The notes beneath the pieces are model-generated. The model saw only the letters and a program-made list of their open reading frames with translations, was not told where the DNA came from and did no database searches. The position numbers and the translations under genes are program-made. This document shows positions 1-7,381 of a stretch of DNA of 49,234 nt, one piece after another (position 1 is the first letter of the stretch; every line of letters begins with the position of its first letter). The stretch covers positions 1 through 49,234 of the forward strand of contig CAMNEB010000003.1 of assembly GCA_946536155.1 (NCBI GenBank). The letters are read 5' to 3'. This DNA comes from an uncultured Lachnospiraceae bacterium (GTDB lineage Bacteria > Bacillota > Clostridia > Lachnospirales > Lachnospiraceae).

Positions 1-2
1 AG

Positions 3-76
3 CGTGCGCGAGAAGATTCGAACTCCCGACCTTTTGATCCGTAGTCAAACGCTCTATCCAGCTGAGCTACGCGCAC
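3..76 (-). tRNA. tRNA-Arg (anticodon ACG)
   Basis: Read on the minus strand from 76 to 3 this folds as a 74-nt cloverleaf. The acceptor stem GTGCGCG pairs with CGCGCAC, the D arm contains GCTCAGCTGGATAGAGC, the T arm contains GTTCGAATC, and the discriminator base is G. The anticodon loop is CTACGGA, giving anticodon ACG for arginine CGN codons. The 3' CCA is not encoded. A strong promoter lies just upstream. Confidence 0.97.
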
Positions 77-97
77 ATTCAGATTCACAACAGATGT

Positions 98-126
98 ATT
101 TTAGTATGAATATTGAATAATGTCAA
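98..126 (-). promoter_or_regulatory. Promoter of tRNA-Arg
   Basis: On the minus strand TTGACA (121-126) and TAAAAT (98-103) are separated by exactly 17 bases. The predicted start falls about 15 bases before the mature tRNA 5' end. This fits a sigma-A tRNA promoter. Confidence 0.7.
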
Positions 127-167
127 TAATTGTTTTTGGATTTAAGAGCATGAGAGAGGGCTGTATG

Positions 168-193
168 AAAAAGGGAGCAGATGCTCCCTTTTT
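168..193 (-). terminator. Bidirectional rho-independent terminator of the PadR-DUF4097 operon
   Basis: GGGAGCA and TGCTCCC form a hairpin with a 2-nt apex, flanked by five A on one side and six T on the other. It works as a T-tailed terminator in either direction. It lies 13 bases beyond the stop codon of the minus-strand DUF4097 gene. Confidence 0.85.
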
Positions 194-205
194 TACGTCC
201 GGAAA

Positions 206-1249
206 TTATTCCGTGAAATCTATATTGACCGAGCCGCTGGTGGTGGAAATGTCCAGTGTCTTATCACCTTCTCTTGAATTTGTCAGGTTGCAGGAACCGG
301 ATGTGGTGCTAGCGATAATGCTGAAATCATCCTCACTGCCTGTGATCGATCCGCTTACGCTTCCGCTGGATGCGGTTATCTTGATGCTGTGGCCTGCGGA
401 CAATTCCTCAAATCTGGTGGAGCCGGAAGTGGTGGAAGAGGTCAGGGAATCGCTGACAGAGACTCTTTCTGCCTTGAAGGAGCCGGAGTTCCCCTCGGCT
501 GAGATGTTGGCAGCCGTAACATCCTCGAGGGTTCTGCTTCCCGATGTGTTCGAGATGTTTACGTCACCTTCTGCTGATACGGATATGAGTCTGATGGACC
601 CGCTGGAGCTTTTTCCCTGAAGATCTCCGCGGATATCCGCATCTTCGATGGTGATGCCGCCCGAAGTGTTTGAAGCTTTAAGGCCTGCACTGTCCAGTCT
701 TTCAACGCTGATCGAGCCGGAAGTGTTTGTGAGATTCACCTTGCCTTCGCTGGTGATCCCGATAACGGAGATGCTTCCCGAGGTGTTGCCTATATCGAGG
801 GAGCTGACTGTCAGGTTTTCCGCATAGATGCTGCCGCTGCTTGAGTTAAGGTCAGCCTTGCCGGCAAAAGATTCAGGTACGGTAATTGTAACCGGTTCAT
901 CCGGAACATAGCCGATATCCACTACGAAATGGACGGGGCCGTTAAGGTCTTTGTATCTGATCTTTAATGTGTCGCCGGATTCCGATATTTCATATTCGTA
1001 ATATTCCGGTCTGTCGTAATATGTCAGGCAGACAGTATCCACATCTCCGGTCCTGATCTCGAGATTATCCGATGTTATATCCGCTTCGATGAACTTTATT
1101 TCGTTTGAACATACGTATTCCTGTCTTTCGGAAGCAACGGTTTTTGTTGAAAAATCTGCAGCCAGGTTTCTTGTTCCCAGCAAAGCCACGGCCATGAGTG
1201 CCAATCCGACAAGGGAGCATCCTCCTGCTATCAATAATCCTTTTTTCAT
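206..1249 (-). CDS. DUF4097 beta-strand repeat protein, membrane-anchored
   Basis: A 347-residue protein. Residues 7-27 form one hydrophobic segment (signal anchor). The rest is a repeating beta-rich region with the motif TSGS or SSGS recurring about every 20 residues from roughly residue 135, typical of the DUF4097/YvlB beta-helix-like repeat. The start is chosen from the AAGGAG motif 7-8 bases upstream. It is the last gene of the PadR-DUF1700-DUF4097 operon, a conserved Firmicute arrangement thought to respond to envelope stress. No enzymatic residues are apparent. A structural or sensory role on the outer face of the membrane is inferred from the family only. Confidence 0.85.
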   Translation of the reverse strand: MKKGLLIAGGCSLVGLALMAVALLGTRNLAADFSTKTVASERQEYVCSNEIKFIEADITSDNLEIRTGDVDTVCLTYYDRPEYYEYEISESGDTLKIRYKDLNGPVHFVVDIGYVPDEPVTITVPESFAGKADLNSSSGSIYAENLTVSSLDIGNTSGSISVIGITSEGKVNLTNTSGSISVERLDSAGLKASNTSGGITIEDADIRGDLQGKSSSGSIRLISVSAEGDVNISNTSGSRTLEDVTAANISAEGNSGSFKAERVSVSDSLTSSTTSGSTRFEELSAGHSIKITASSGSVSGSITGSEDDFSIIASTTSGSCNLTNSREGDKTLDISTTSGSVNIDFTE

Positions 1250-1264
1250 TTTTATGCTCCTTTC

Positions 1265-1870
1265 TTAAGCAATGCTTTTTTTGATCTTTTTGAAGATGTA
1301 AGGTATCATTCCCGCTATGGCTTTACAGAGAGCCCAGATGGGCCGGCTGAGCAGAACGGTGAGCCCGCCGAGGAAGAGCGCTGCTCCGAGAGAGAAGATT
1401 CCGAGGGGCCATGGTACCACGCCTGTAAACATCATTATGAATATGAACAATCCCGCAAGTGACATGAGGCCGAATGCGACCAGTACGCAGAAGACCGCAA
1501 CCACGATACACCACAGCACAATGTAGAGAGCAAAAAGAAGTGCCAGTATCGTGATCAGGAGCGGAAGCCAGATGGGGAATCCTATGATGGCGAGTACGAC
1601 CCAGAGAACTCCCTTTCCTTTTCCCTTTGCTTCATCGTGGCTCTTCTGGACCTTGTCCATTATAAGCTTTGTGACCGGCTTCTCCGCCTTGTAATTGCTG
1701 ATAATGGAATCTATGGACTCCATCTGGGCAACGGCACTTTCTTCGTTCATTCCGGCTTCCACACGGTCGCTGATCATCTCATCGTAAAATTCGATGCATT
1801 CGTCAATATCTTCGATGCTTGCTGCTTCCAGACCGGCTCTGAGCTGCGTCAGAAATTCCTGTTTAAGCAT
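1265..1870 (-). CDS. DUF1700 (HAAS-domain) membrane protein
   Basis: 201 residues. The N-terminal ~65 residues are a charged helical domain with the HAAS/DUF1700 pattern (LKQEFLTQL, then DIDECIEFYDEMISDR, then a glutamate-rich helix). About three to four hydrophobic segments follow from residue ~85 and the tail is basic. The start overlaps the end of padR by 8 bases, so translation is probably coupled; GGGGAGAG lies 4 bases before the ATG. DUF1700 proteins commonly sit between a PadR regulator and a DUF4097 protein and are thought to modulate that system at the membrane. No catalytic motif is seen. Confidence 0.85.
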   Translation of the reverse strand: MLKQEFLTQLRAGLEAASIEDIDECIEFYDEMISDRVEAGMNEESAVAQMESIDSIISNYKAEKPVTKLIMDKVQKSHDEAKGKGKGVLWVVLAIIGFPIWLPLLITILALLFALYIVLWCIVVAVFCVLVAFGLMSLAGLFIFIMMFTGVVPWPLGIFSLGAALFLGGLTVLLSRPIWALCKAIAGMIPYIFKKIKKSIA

Positions 1871-2186
1871 TTTTCTCTCCCCTTTCTTCGGCTATATACT
1901 TATAGACTTTAACGATCTCTTCCCATTCGCCCAGCAGTTCGTCTATTCTTGCCCTGCCGGCATCGGTTATGGAGTAGTACTTGCGGAGTCGTCCGCTGTA
2001 TTCTGCTTTCCTTACGGTCAGCATGTTCTGGGATTCGAGCCTTTTCAGGATCGGGTACAGTGTTGATTCGGTTATTTCTATGAATGTTGAAATATCTGCA
2101 ACGAGTTTGTACCCGTATGATTCGCCGCGCTCAAGAACCGCCAGAACGCAGGCATCCAATATGCCGCGTCTAAGTTGAGCATCCAT
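1863..2186 (-). CDS. PadR family transcriptional regulator
   Basis: 107 residues with a PadR winged helix: a leading LRRGILDACVLAVL helix, the GESYGYKLV segment, then the TESTLYPILKRLESQ recognition helix and the SGRLRKYYSIT wing. The start is placed at 2186 because AAGGAGG lies 7 bases before it; the longer reading from 2207 would put the start inside the leader and over the Shine-Dalgarno. It probably represses its own operon through the palindrome at 2209-2229. The inducer is unknown. Confidence 0.93.
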   Translation of the reverse strand: MDAQLRRGILDACVLAVLERGESYGYKLVADISTFIEITESTLYPILKRLESQNMLTVRKAEYSGRLRKYYSITDAGRARIDELLGEWEEIVKVYKYIAEERGEKNA

Positions 2187-2208
2187 ATGCATTACCTCCT
2201 TACGCATA

Positions 2209-2239
2209 ATACTATATGACGCATAGTATAATGTGTCAA
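2209..2239 (-). promoter_or_regulatory. Promoter with PadR-type operator
   Basis: On the minus strand TTGACA (2234-2239) and TATAGT (2211-2216) are 17 bases apart. A perfect inverted repeat ATACTAT-N7-ATAGTAT (2209-2229) covers the -10 box and most of the spacer, where a bound repressor would exclude polymerase. The first gene downstream is padR, so autorepression is the simplest reading. Confidence 0.7.
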
Positions 2240-2353
2240 GTAGTATTTTAAAAATTTTTTTTAAAAGGTTTTTTATCTGAAAACCGCGCAGTTATGCGGC
2301 TTTTTCGCCGGCAGGTATAGGCCGGAGTTATAACGGGCAAAAGAAAATAGGAA

Positions 2354-2383
2354 TTGGACGATGTAATTTTACGCTGTTACGAT
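2354..2383 (+). promoter_or_regulatory. Possible promoter of the GDSL hydrolase gene
   Basis: TTGGAC (2354-2359), an 18-base spacer, then TACGAT (2378-2383). Both boxes are imperfect. Otherwise 2240-2417 is AT-rich with a weak CCGC/GCGG stem near 2283-2300 and no gene. Confidence 0.4.
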
Positions 2384-2417
2384 ATTAAACAGATAAAGCT
2401 TTTATGAGGAATGAGCT

Positions 2418-3044
2418 ATGAAAAATCTGCTTTGTTTCGGTGATTCAAATACCTGGGGTTATAATCCGGCAAACGGTGAACGCTTTCCGGAGAATGTCAG
2501 ATGGACCGGCCTTCTGCGGGATTCACTGAAGGATGAAGATGTAAATGTCCTTGAAGATGGGCTGTGCGGAAGGACCACCGTATATGAAGACTCATACAGA
2601 GAGGGCAGGAAGGGTGTCGATTCCATCAGGGATATCTTCAGCAGGGGTGAGAATGTGAACGCCGTGGTCCTGATGCTCGGAACAAACGACTGCAAGACCT
2701 GTAACCATACCACACCCGAAGCGATAGCCGAGGGGATAGATAAATGTCTTGATGTCATATTAGAGAACGTTCCTTCAGAAAAAGTACTTCTGATATCGCC
2801 GATCCTCCTGGGCGAGAATGTATGGAAGGAAGGTTTCGACCCCGAATTTTGCCGTCGCTCCGTGAAAGTATCAAGGGGACTTAAATCGGAGTACAGCAAG
2901 GTGGCACGCAAAAGACATGTCAGATTCATGGCGGCATCCGATCTTGCCGCCCCCAGCAGCACGGATCAGGAGCACTTAAGTGCCGATGATCATAAGATAA
3001 TGGCAGATGCCATATATAAAGAAGTACGGAAGATGGTGAGCTGA
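2418..3044 (+). CDS. SGNH/GDSL-family hydrolase (probable carbohydrate esterase)
   Basis: 208 residues, no signal peptide, so cytoplasmic. Block I is FGDSNTWG with catalytic Ser10; block II is DGLCGRTT with the oxyanion Gly; block III is LGTNDCK with Asn; block V is DQEHLSADDH near the C-terminus, giving Asp183 and His186. Gene length and the GLCGRTT form match the cytoplasmic esterase group that contains arylesterases and acetylxylan esterases. The start is preceded by GAGGAATGAGCT. It stands alone between its own possible promoter and a terminator. Deacetylation of imported hemicellulose oligosaccharides is plausible given the GH26 and GH10 genes in the window, but the substrate cannot be read from the sequence. 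Confidence 0.88.
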   Translation: MKNLLCFGDSNTWGYNPANGERFPENVRWTGLLRDSLKDEDVNVLEDGLCGRTTVYEDSYREGRKGVDSIRDIFSRGENVNAVVLMLGTNDCKTCNHTTPEAIAEGIDKCLDVILENVPSEKVLLISPILLGENVWKEGFDPEFCRRSVKVSRGLKSEYSKVARKRHVRFMAASDLAAPSSTDQEHLSADDHKIMADAIYKEVRKMVS

Positions 3045-3067
3045 TATCTTCCCGTATGGTATAAGCC

Positions 3068-3130
3068 CGGCAGAACTTGTGGTTTGCGGATCGAAGATAC
3101 ACCGTGTACCATATGTTCTGCCGTTTTTTT
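3068..3130 (+). terminator. Rho-independent terminator after the GDSL gene
   Basis: CGGCAGAAC (3068-3076) pairs with GTTCTGCCG (3115-3123) and is followed at once by seven T. The 38-base apical region is longer than usual. Confidence 0.65.
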
Positions 3131-3168
3131 ATATGGTATTTTTATTAAAAAAATTTTTTTAAAAAAAA

Positions 3169-3195
3169 TAAAACCTTTCAGGCTTCCCGTTCGTA
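3169..3195 (+). promoter_or_regulatory. Possible ECF-sigma autoregulatory promoter
   Basis: TAAAAC (3169-3174), 17 bases, then CGTA (3192-3195) resembles the sigma-W type TGAAAC...CGTA promoter. It lies directly upstream of an ECF sigma gene, where autoregulation is common. No good TTGACA/TATAAT pair is seen here. Confidence 0.4.
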
Positions 3196-3231
3196 TTATT
3201 TACAAAGACGTCTTTAACGGAGAGTTTAAAA

Positions 3232-3708
3232 TTGCATTTGGATTTTGAAGAGATCACAAAAAAATACGGAAACAGGCTGTATGCCGCCGCATTCAATGTA
3301 TGCAGACAGAACCAGGATGCGGAAGATGCCGTGCAGGATGCTCTGATCGCTCTTTACCGGTCGGATGCGGAATATATGAGCGAGGAACACATGAAGGCAT
3401 GGCTCCTCAGAGTTACCATCAACAATGCAAAGAGCATACGCCGTTCATTCTGGAACCGGAACAAAACATCCTATGAGGAATATATGGACAGCCTCACATT
3501 CGAGGATGAGTCTGACAAAAGTTTGATGGATGAAGTTCTGAGACTTCCGGAGAAAATGCGTATAGTGGTGCATCTCCACTATTACGAAGGGTACAGGATC
3601 GAAGAAATAGCCCAAATGCTTGAACTGTCCGGTAACACAGTAAAAACAAGGCTCTTTAACGCAAGAAAGATCTTAAAGAGCAGATTGGAGGGATGGGAAG
3701 ATGAGTAA
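3232..3708 (+). CDS. ECF-type RNA polymerase sigma factor
   Basis: 158 residues. The sigma-70 region 2 (about residues 5-75) shows the YGNRLYAAAFNVCRQNQDAE and DAVQDALIALYR pattern and the WLLRVTINNAKS helix. Region 4 (about 100-155) shows LPEKMRIVVHLHYYEGYRI, EEIAQMLELSGNTVKTRLF, ending in ARKILKSRLEG. The start is TTG at 3232, supported by GGAGAG 8 bases upstream; no ATG lies in the right place. It overlaps the next gene by 8 bases. It recruits RNA polymerase to a stress regulon; the signal is unknown. Confidence 0.93.
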   Translation: MHLDFEEITKKYGNRLYAAAFNVCRQNQDAEDAVQDALIALYRSDAEYMSEEHMKAWLLRVTINNAKSIRRSFWNRNKTSYEEYMDSLTFEDESDKSLMDEVLRLPEKMRIVVHLHYYEGYRIEEIAQMLELSGNTVKTRLFNARKILKSRLEGWEDE

Positions 3709-4420
3709 GAAAAACAATGAGGAAAAATATATAAGAAGTTTTAATGCTCTTCATCTCTCCGGCGATTTTCAGGCTAATCTTGATAAGCGCCTGGAAGAGG
3801 AAAGAGAGGGCAGAAAAATGAATCTCGGAACTATCGGAAATATAAGACGTATCGCGGCGGGAATTGCAGTATTTGCGGTTACCATGGGCAGCTTCGGAGT
3901 CTGCTATGCATCGGATTTCGGAGGACTTCGTACCAATCTGAAGCTCTGGCTCGGCGGAGAAGAAAAGGAAGTCACCGTTGTTCAAAGCGGGGACTACAGC
4001 TACGATGTGATCGATGAAGACGGAAATGTCAGCGGATTCGGCGGACTCACCGCAGACGGAAACGGGGGTCAGACCGCAATGAGCGCAGAACAGCTTGCGG
4101 CTCTTCAGAACAATGCATGTATGCTGAAGCCCGAAAACGGAAGATATATCCTTTATTACAAGAACATCAGCGCGGATGTTACCGATCAGATCAAAAACGG
4201 AAAGCTTAACATTCATATCACCGATCCCAATAATGAATATACCTATTTCAGGATTTCAGAGATAAATGGTGAGAGCTTTGTATGCGAAGCAGGTAGAAAA
4301 GCTGACTGGGGAGTCGATTATATAGAGATAGATTCATCATCCCTTACGGATGACGGAGCTTCATTCGAAACTGACTGTTCCGATGATGTAAGTTTTACCA
4401 CATCTGTCATAAGTGACTGA
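3701..4420 (+). CDS. Putative anti-sigma factor / membrane sensor paired with the ECF sigma
   Basis: 239 residues. The N-terminal ~45 residues are charged and helical and lack the zinc-binding HxxxCxxC anti-sigma motif. One hydrophobic segment at about residues 48-68 (RIAAGIAVFAVTMGSFGVCY) is followed by an extracytoplasmic domain rich in Asp, Asn and Ser with no recognised enzyme motif. Position directly after an ECF sigma with an 8-base overlap, and the topology, support an anti-sigma role. The gene is closed by a strong terminator. Function is inferred from context. Confidence 0.65.
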   Translation: MSKKNNEEKYIRSFNALHLSGDFQANLDKRLEEEREGRKMNLGTIGNIRRIAAGIAVFAVTMGSFGVCYASDFGGLRTNLKLWLGGEEKEVTVVQSGDYSYDVIDEDGNVSGFGGLTADGNGGQTAMSAEQLAALQNNACMLKPENGRYILYYKNISADVTDQIKNGKLNIHITDPNNEYTYFRISEINGESFVCEAGRKADWGVDYIEIDSSSLTDDGASFETDCSDDVSFTTSVISD

Positions 4421-4433
4421 TGATACAGGATTT

Positions 4434-4471
4434 GCCCTCTTTGCCGGAAGACCGGCAGGGAGGGCTTTTTT
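4434..4471 (+). terminator. Rho-independent terminator after the sigma/anti-sigma pair
   Basis: GCCCTC (4434-4439) with GAGGGC (4460-4465), and inside it TGCCGG with CCGGCA around an AAGA loop, then six T. A strong two-part stem. Confidence 0.9.
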
Positions 4472-4500
4472 ATTTCGTGGAAATTTTTATAAATGACATC

Positions 4501-4553
4501 TTGACAGCGGTAATGGCAGCATGTATTATTTGTATTACAAGGACTAATACAAA
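4501..4553 (+). promoter_or_regulatory. Promoter with YtrA-type (GntR) operator
   Basis: Perfect TTGACA (4501-4506), 17 bases, TATTAT (4524-4529). A perfect inverted repeat TTTGTATTA-N7-TAATACAAA (4529-4553) starts at the -10 box and covers the start site. Known YtrA-subfamily operators contain the same GTATTA/TAATAC half-sites. The operon encodes a YtrA-type regulator as its second gene, so autorepression is likely. Confidence 0.75.
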
Positions 4554-4578
4554 GCATACAAATGAGGAGGCTGACAAA

Positions 4579-5442
4579 ATGTATGAATTTGCAAAGATAG
4601 GAACAATGCAGTTTGTGCTGTGGATGACAGGAACGATACTGTTTCTGGGAGTGCCTGTGGCTATAGCCATCATATGGACCGTTAAGAAGAAAGAGAAGTT
4701 CACGAGCGTTCTGACAGGGGCCGTGACATTTCTTCTTTTCGCCATCATCCTCGAGAAGCCTATTCAAAATGCACTTATCTTCCCCACAGCGATGGGACTT
4801 CCGGATCATGCAGCGGCACAGTTCATAAATGCAAGACCTGTTTTGTGGGCGTTCCTTGTGGGATTATTCCCGGGCCTGTTCGAAGAGACCGGACGCTTCA
4901 TTGCATTTAAGACAGTTCTTAAAAACAGAAAGAACAGGGAAACATCGCTTTCGTACGGTATCGGTCACGGCGGATTTGAGGTGATGCTGATCCTCGGACT
5001 GACCTACATAAATTATATTACCTACGGCATCATGATCAATTCAGGTGCATACGCTGAGACGATAAAGCAGATAGCACAGGTGATGCCGGATCAGGTTGAA
5101 GCGTATCTTGCCATTCCCGATCAGCTTGCGGGATTCACTGCCGGTTCGTTTGCGATAAATCTCTATGAAAGGATATTTGCGGTTCTGTTCCACATCGGAG
5201 CATCCATCCTTGTGTTCTATGCATGCAGGGATAAGAAAAAAATCTGGCTGTATCCTCTGGCGATAATTCTTCACACATTGATGGACGGGATCCTGGGACT
5301 TGATCTTGCCGGTGTCATCGAGCTTTCCGACTGGGGACTTGAAGGGGTATGTACGGTCATGGGACTTGCGGTATTTTTCGGAGCATATTTCCTGCTGTAC
5401 AAAAAGGATGGTCAGGCTCATGAAATGGCTGACAATACCTGA
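4579..5442 (+). CDS. YhfC-family intramembrane metalloprotease-like protein
   Basis: 287 residues with about seven to eight hydrophobic segments. The start is placed at 4579 because GAGGAGG lies 8 bases upstream; the open frame runs back to 4420 but through the terminator and promoter. Conserved blocks of the YhfC/PrsW-like group are present: FEETGRFIAF, GIGHGGFEVM and a later ILHTLMDGILG, supplying the Glu and His residues proposed to bind metal within the membrane. The substrate is unknown. It is first in a three-gene operon with a GntR regulator and a DUF5808 membrane protein. It could also act as a non-proteolytic membrane protein of the same fold. Confidence 0.8.
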   Translation: MYEFAKIGTMQFVLWMTGTILFLGVPVAIAIIWTVKKKEKFTSVLTGAVTFLLFAIILEKPIQNALIFPTAMGLPDHAAAQFINARPVLWAFLVGLFPGLFEETGRFIAFKTVLKNRKNRETSLSYGIGHGGFEVMLILGLTYINYITYGIMINSGAYAETIKQIAQVMPDQVEAYLAIPDQLAGFTAGSFAINLYERIFAVLFHIGASILVFYACRDKKKIWLYPLAIILHTLMDGILGLDLAGVIELSDWGLEGVCTVMGLAVFFGAYFLLYKKDGQAHEMADNT

Positions 5443-5490
5443 AGTTTTAGAAGTATATCAACCGGAAAAAGATAATGGATGAGGCGTTAT

Positions 5491-5865
5491 ATGATAATCA
5501 GAATAGATGAATTATCGGATGTACCGATATATCAGCAGATACGAAATCAGATAGTGATGGGGATCTCCGGCGGTGAACTGAAGGCCGGAGAACAGCTCCC
5601 CACGGTAAGGGCACTTGCCCTGGAGATGGGTGTCAATACCATGACGGTGAGCAAGGCATATCAGATACTTAAATCCGAGGGCTATATCATGACGGACCGT
5701 AAGAACGGTGCAAGAGTCAGAAATGAGATCAGGCAGGAAGGGGCCCTCTCCGATGCGAACCGTATGGAACTTAAGCGGATCGTCTCGGAGGCCAGGATAG
5801 CCGGGATTTCCAGAAAAGAACTGATAAGTCTTGTAGAAGAGTATTACGGAAAGCAGGGTGAATGA
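5491..5865 (+). CDS. GntR family transcriptional regulator, YtrA subfamily
   Basis: 124 residues. The N-terminal GntR winged helix has VPIYQQIRNQIVMGI, LKAGEQLPTVRALA and VNTMTVSKAYQIL followed by EGYIMTDRKNGARV. The C-terminal tail is only ~45 residues, too short for a FadR- or HutC-type ligand domain and typical of YtrA members that control membrane-protein or ABC operons. The start is at 5491 with GAGG 6 bases upstream; an ATG at 5479 would use that GAGG as coding sequence. It probably binds the palindrome at 4529-4553. Confidence 0.92.
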   Translation: MIIRIDELSDVPIYQQIRNQIVMGISGGELKAGEQLPTVRALALEMGVNTMTVSKAYQILKSEGYIMTDRKNGARVRNEIRQEGALSDANRMELKRIVSEARIAGISRKELISLVEEYYGKQGE

Positions 5866-5866
5866 G

Positions 5867-7297
5867 ATGACGAACATTATGATGGGCATAATACTTGCGA
5901 TATGCATACTTCCCACTATTTGGATGATCTGCTTTTTGAGCTATCCGAAAGATCTTAAGTCTTCAAAGCTGATCTTCGGTGTGAAGAACAGGGATGAATT
6001 TGCGGATCCCGGGATCAGGGAAACGGTGGAAAAGGTAATTGAAAAATACAGAAAAAAAGGCCTGAGGCTTTCGTGGATACTGACAGCGATCTGCGGCGTC
6101 ATCTTTATCCTGACATTATCGGACATACTGAGCCTTGTGATGTTTGTCTGGATAATGTACATATTTGTCTCACTGATTCTTATCACTGTCCCGTACTGGC
6201 AGGGAAATCGTGAGATGATGGATATCAAGCGCAGTCTGGGGCTGTCTACGGAAAAGGGTGTCATCTACACCGACCTGAATAATGCCGGCGCGGTAAAGGC
6301 TTTGAATGTCACGGGCATCATGGTCCCCAATGCAGTCGGACTCATCATCGTTCTGGCAGCATTGTTTAAGGATGCCGGAGTGCTGAATATCGGAAGAAGC
6401 GGTATGCATCCGGGTTATCTGACAACTGCGATGTGCCTGACATTCTGGATAATGGGCGTAGTTATGACTGTTATCGGATTTGTGATCGACAGGATGAAAA
6501 ATGAGATCATATCTGTGGACAGTGATGTAAATGCCAATTATAACCGTGCAAGAAAAAAGACTCTGGCCGATCTTATGATCTCGTTTGTATGGGTCAATAC
6601 CCTGTATATTGCTGCTTTTCTGCTCTGCTATGCTATTTCCGGAAGTGAGATCCTTTTCATGATATCAATGGGGATCTATGCTGTACTTCTCATGGCAGCG
6701 GTCGCTGTCTGCGTTTCCAGAATGAAGAAGGTTGAACAGACATACCGCGTTAAGACCGACATTGTAATGGATGATGATGAATACTGGATCGGAGGGATGT
6801 TTTACTATAATCCTTCGGATAAAAGACTCAATGTCGAAAAAAGAGTCGGAGTCGGAAGCACGATCAACATGGCTCACCCCGTGGGCAAAGTCCTCAGTGT
6901 GATCCTGGCTTTGACCATTGCCGCAACACTTCTGCTCGTCGTGTGGGTCGGAATGCTCGAGATTACTCCCATTAGCCTTCGCATTGAAGGGGATACGCTC
7001 ATATGTCATCAGCTCCGGGACGAATATGTGATCCCCCTTGAGACAATAGAAAGTGCGGAGTATATCTCAGACATTAAGACTGTCAGGCTATCCCGTTCAA
7101 GCGGAGTCGGAATGGAAGAACTGCTCAAGGGTGATTTTATCGAGCTTAATTCTTCCGAACGCTGTAAGGTATTCCTTAATCCCGGGACGGGAAGCTGCAT
7201 ACGCATTGAGGCTTCGGGCAGAGTGTATTATGTGAGTTCCGGTTCCGCGGATGAGACGTCCGGGGTCTGGAACATACTTAAAGACATGGAAAATTAA
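5867..7297 (+). CDS. DUF5808-containing multi-pass membrane protein
   Basis: 476 residues from the ATG at 5867 (a GTG at 5858, overlapping the regulator by 8 bases, is an alternative start). It has about eight hydrophobic segments. Near residues 300-345 is the block YWIGGMFYYNPSDKRLNVEKR followed by VGVGSTINMAHPVG, the DUF5808 signature, and after another membrane segment a ~110-residue beta-rich C-terminal domain resembling a bacterial PH-like domain. Proteins of this type usually accompany YtrA-type regulators in Firmicutes. Biochemical role unknown. Confidence 0.75.
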   Translation: MTNIMMGIILAICILPTIWMICFLSYPKDLKSSKLIFGVKNRDEFADPGIRETVEKVIEKYRKKGLRLSWILTAICGVIFILTLSDILSLVMFVWIMYIFVSLILITVPYWQGNREMMDIKRSLGLSTEKGVIYTDLNNAGAVKALNVTGIMVPNAVGLIIVLAALFKDAGVLNIGRSGMHPGYLTTAMCLTFWIMGVVMTVIGFVIDRMKNEIISVDSDVNANYNRARKKTLADLMISFVWVNTLYIAAFLLCYAISGSEILFMISMGIYAVLLMAAVAVCVSRMKKVEQTYRVKTDIVMDDDEYWIGGMFYYNPSDKRLNVEKRVGVGSTINMAHPVGKVLSVILALTIAATLLLVVWVGMLEITPISLRIEGDTLICHQLRDEYVIPLETIESAEYISDIKTVRLSRSSGVGMEELLKGDFIELNSSERCKVFLNPGTGSCIRIEASGRVYYVSSGSADETSGVWNILKDMEN

Positions 7298-7299
7298 CC

Positions 7300-7328
7300 T
7301 TGTTATCCCTTTGGGGTTTCAGTACAAT
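7300..7328 (+). promoter_or_regulatory. Promoter of the GH26 gene
   Basis: TTGTTA (7300-7305), 17 bases, TACAAT (7323-7328), 54 bases before the start codon. The -35 box matches at 4 of 6 positions and the -10 box at 5 of 6. Confidence 0.55.
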
Positions 7329-7381
7329 ATCCGCTGCCGGCAGATGCCGGAACATCCGGACCGTAAAGGGGAATACTTATC

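Noticed and set aside
4420-4578. Longer N-terminus for the YhfC-type protein from 4420
   Set aside because: The extra 53 codons cover a strong terminator, a perfect promoter and the operator, and the ATG at 4579 has an ideal ribosome site.
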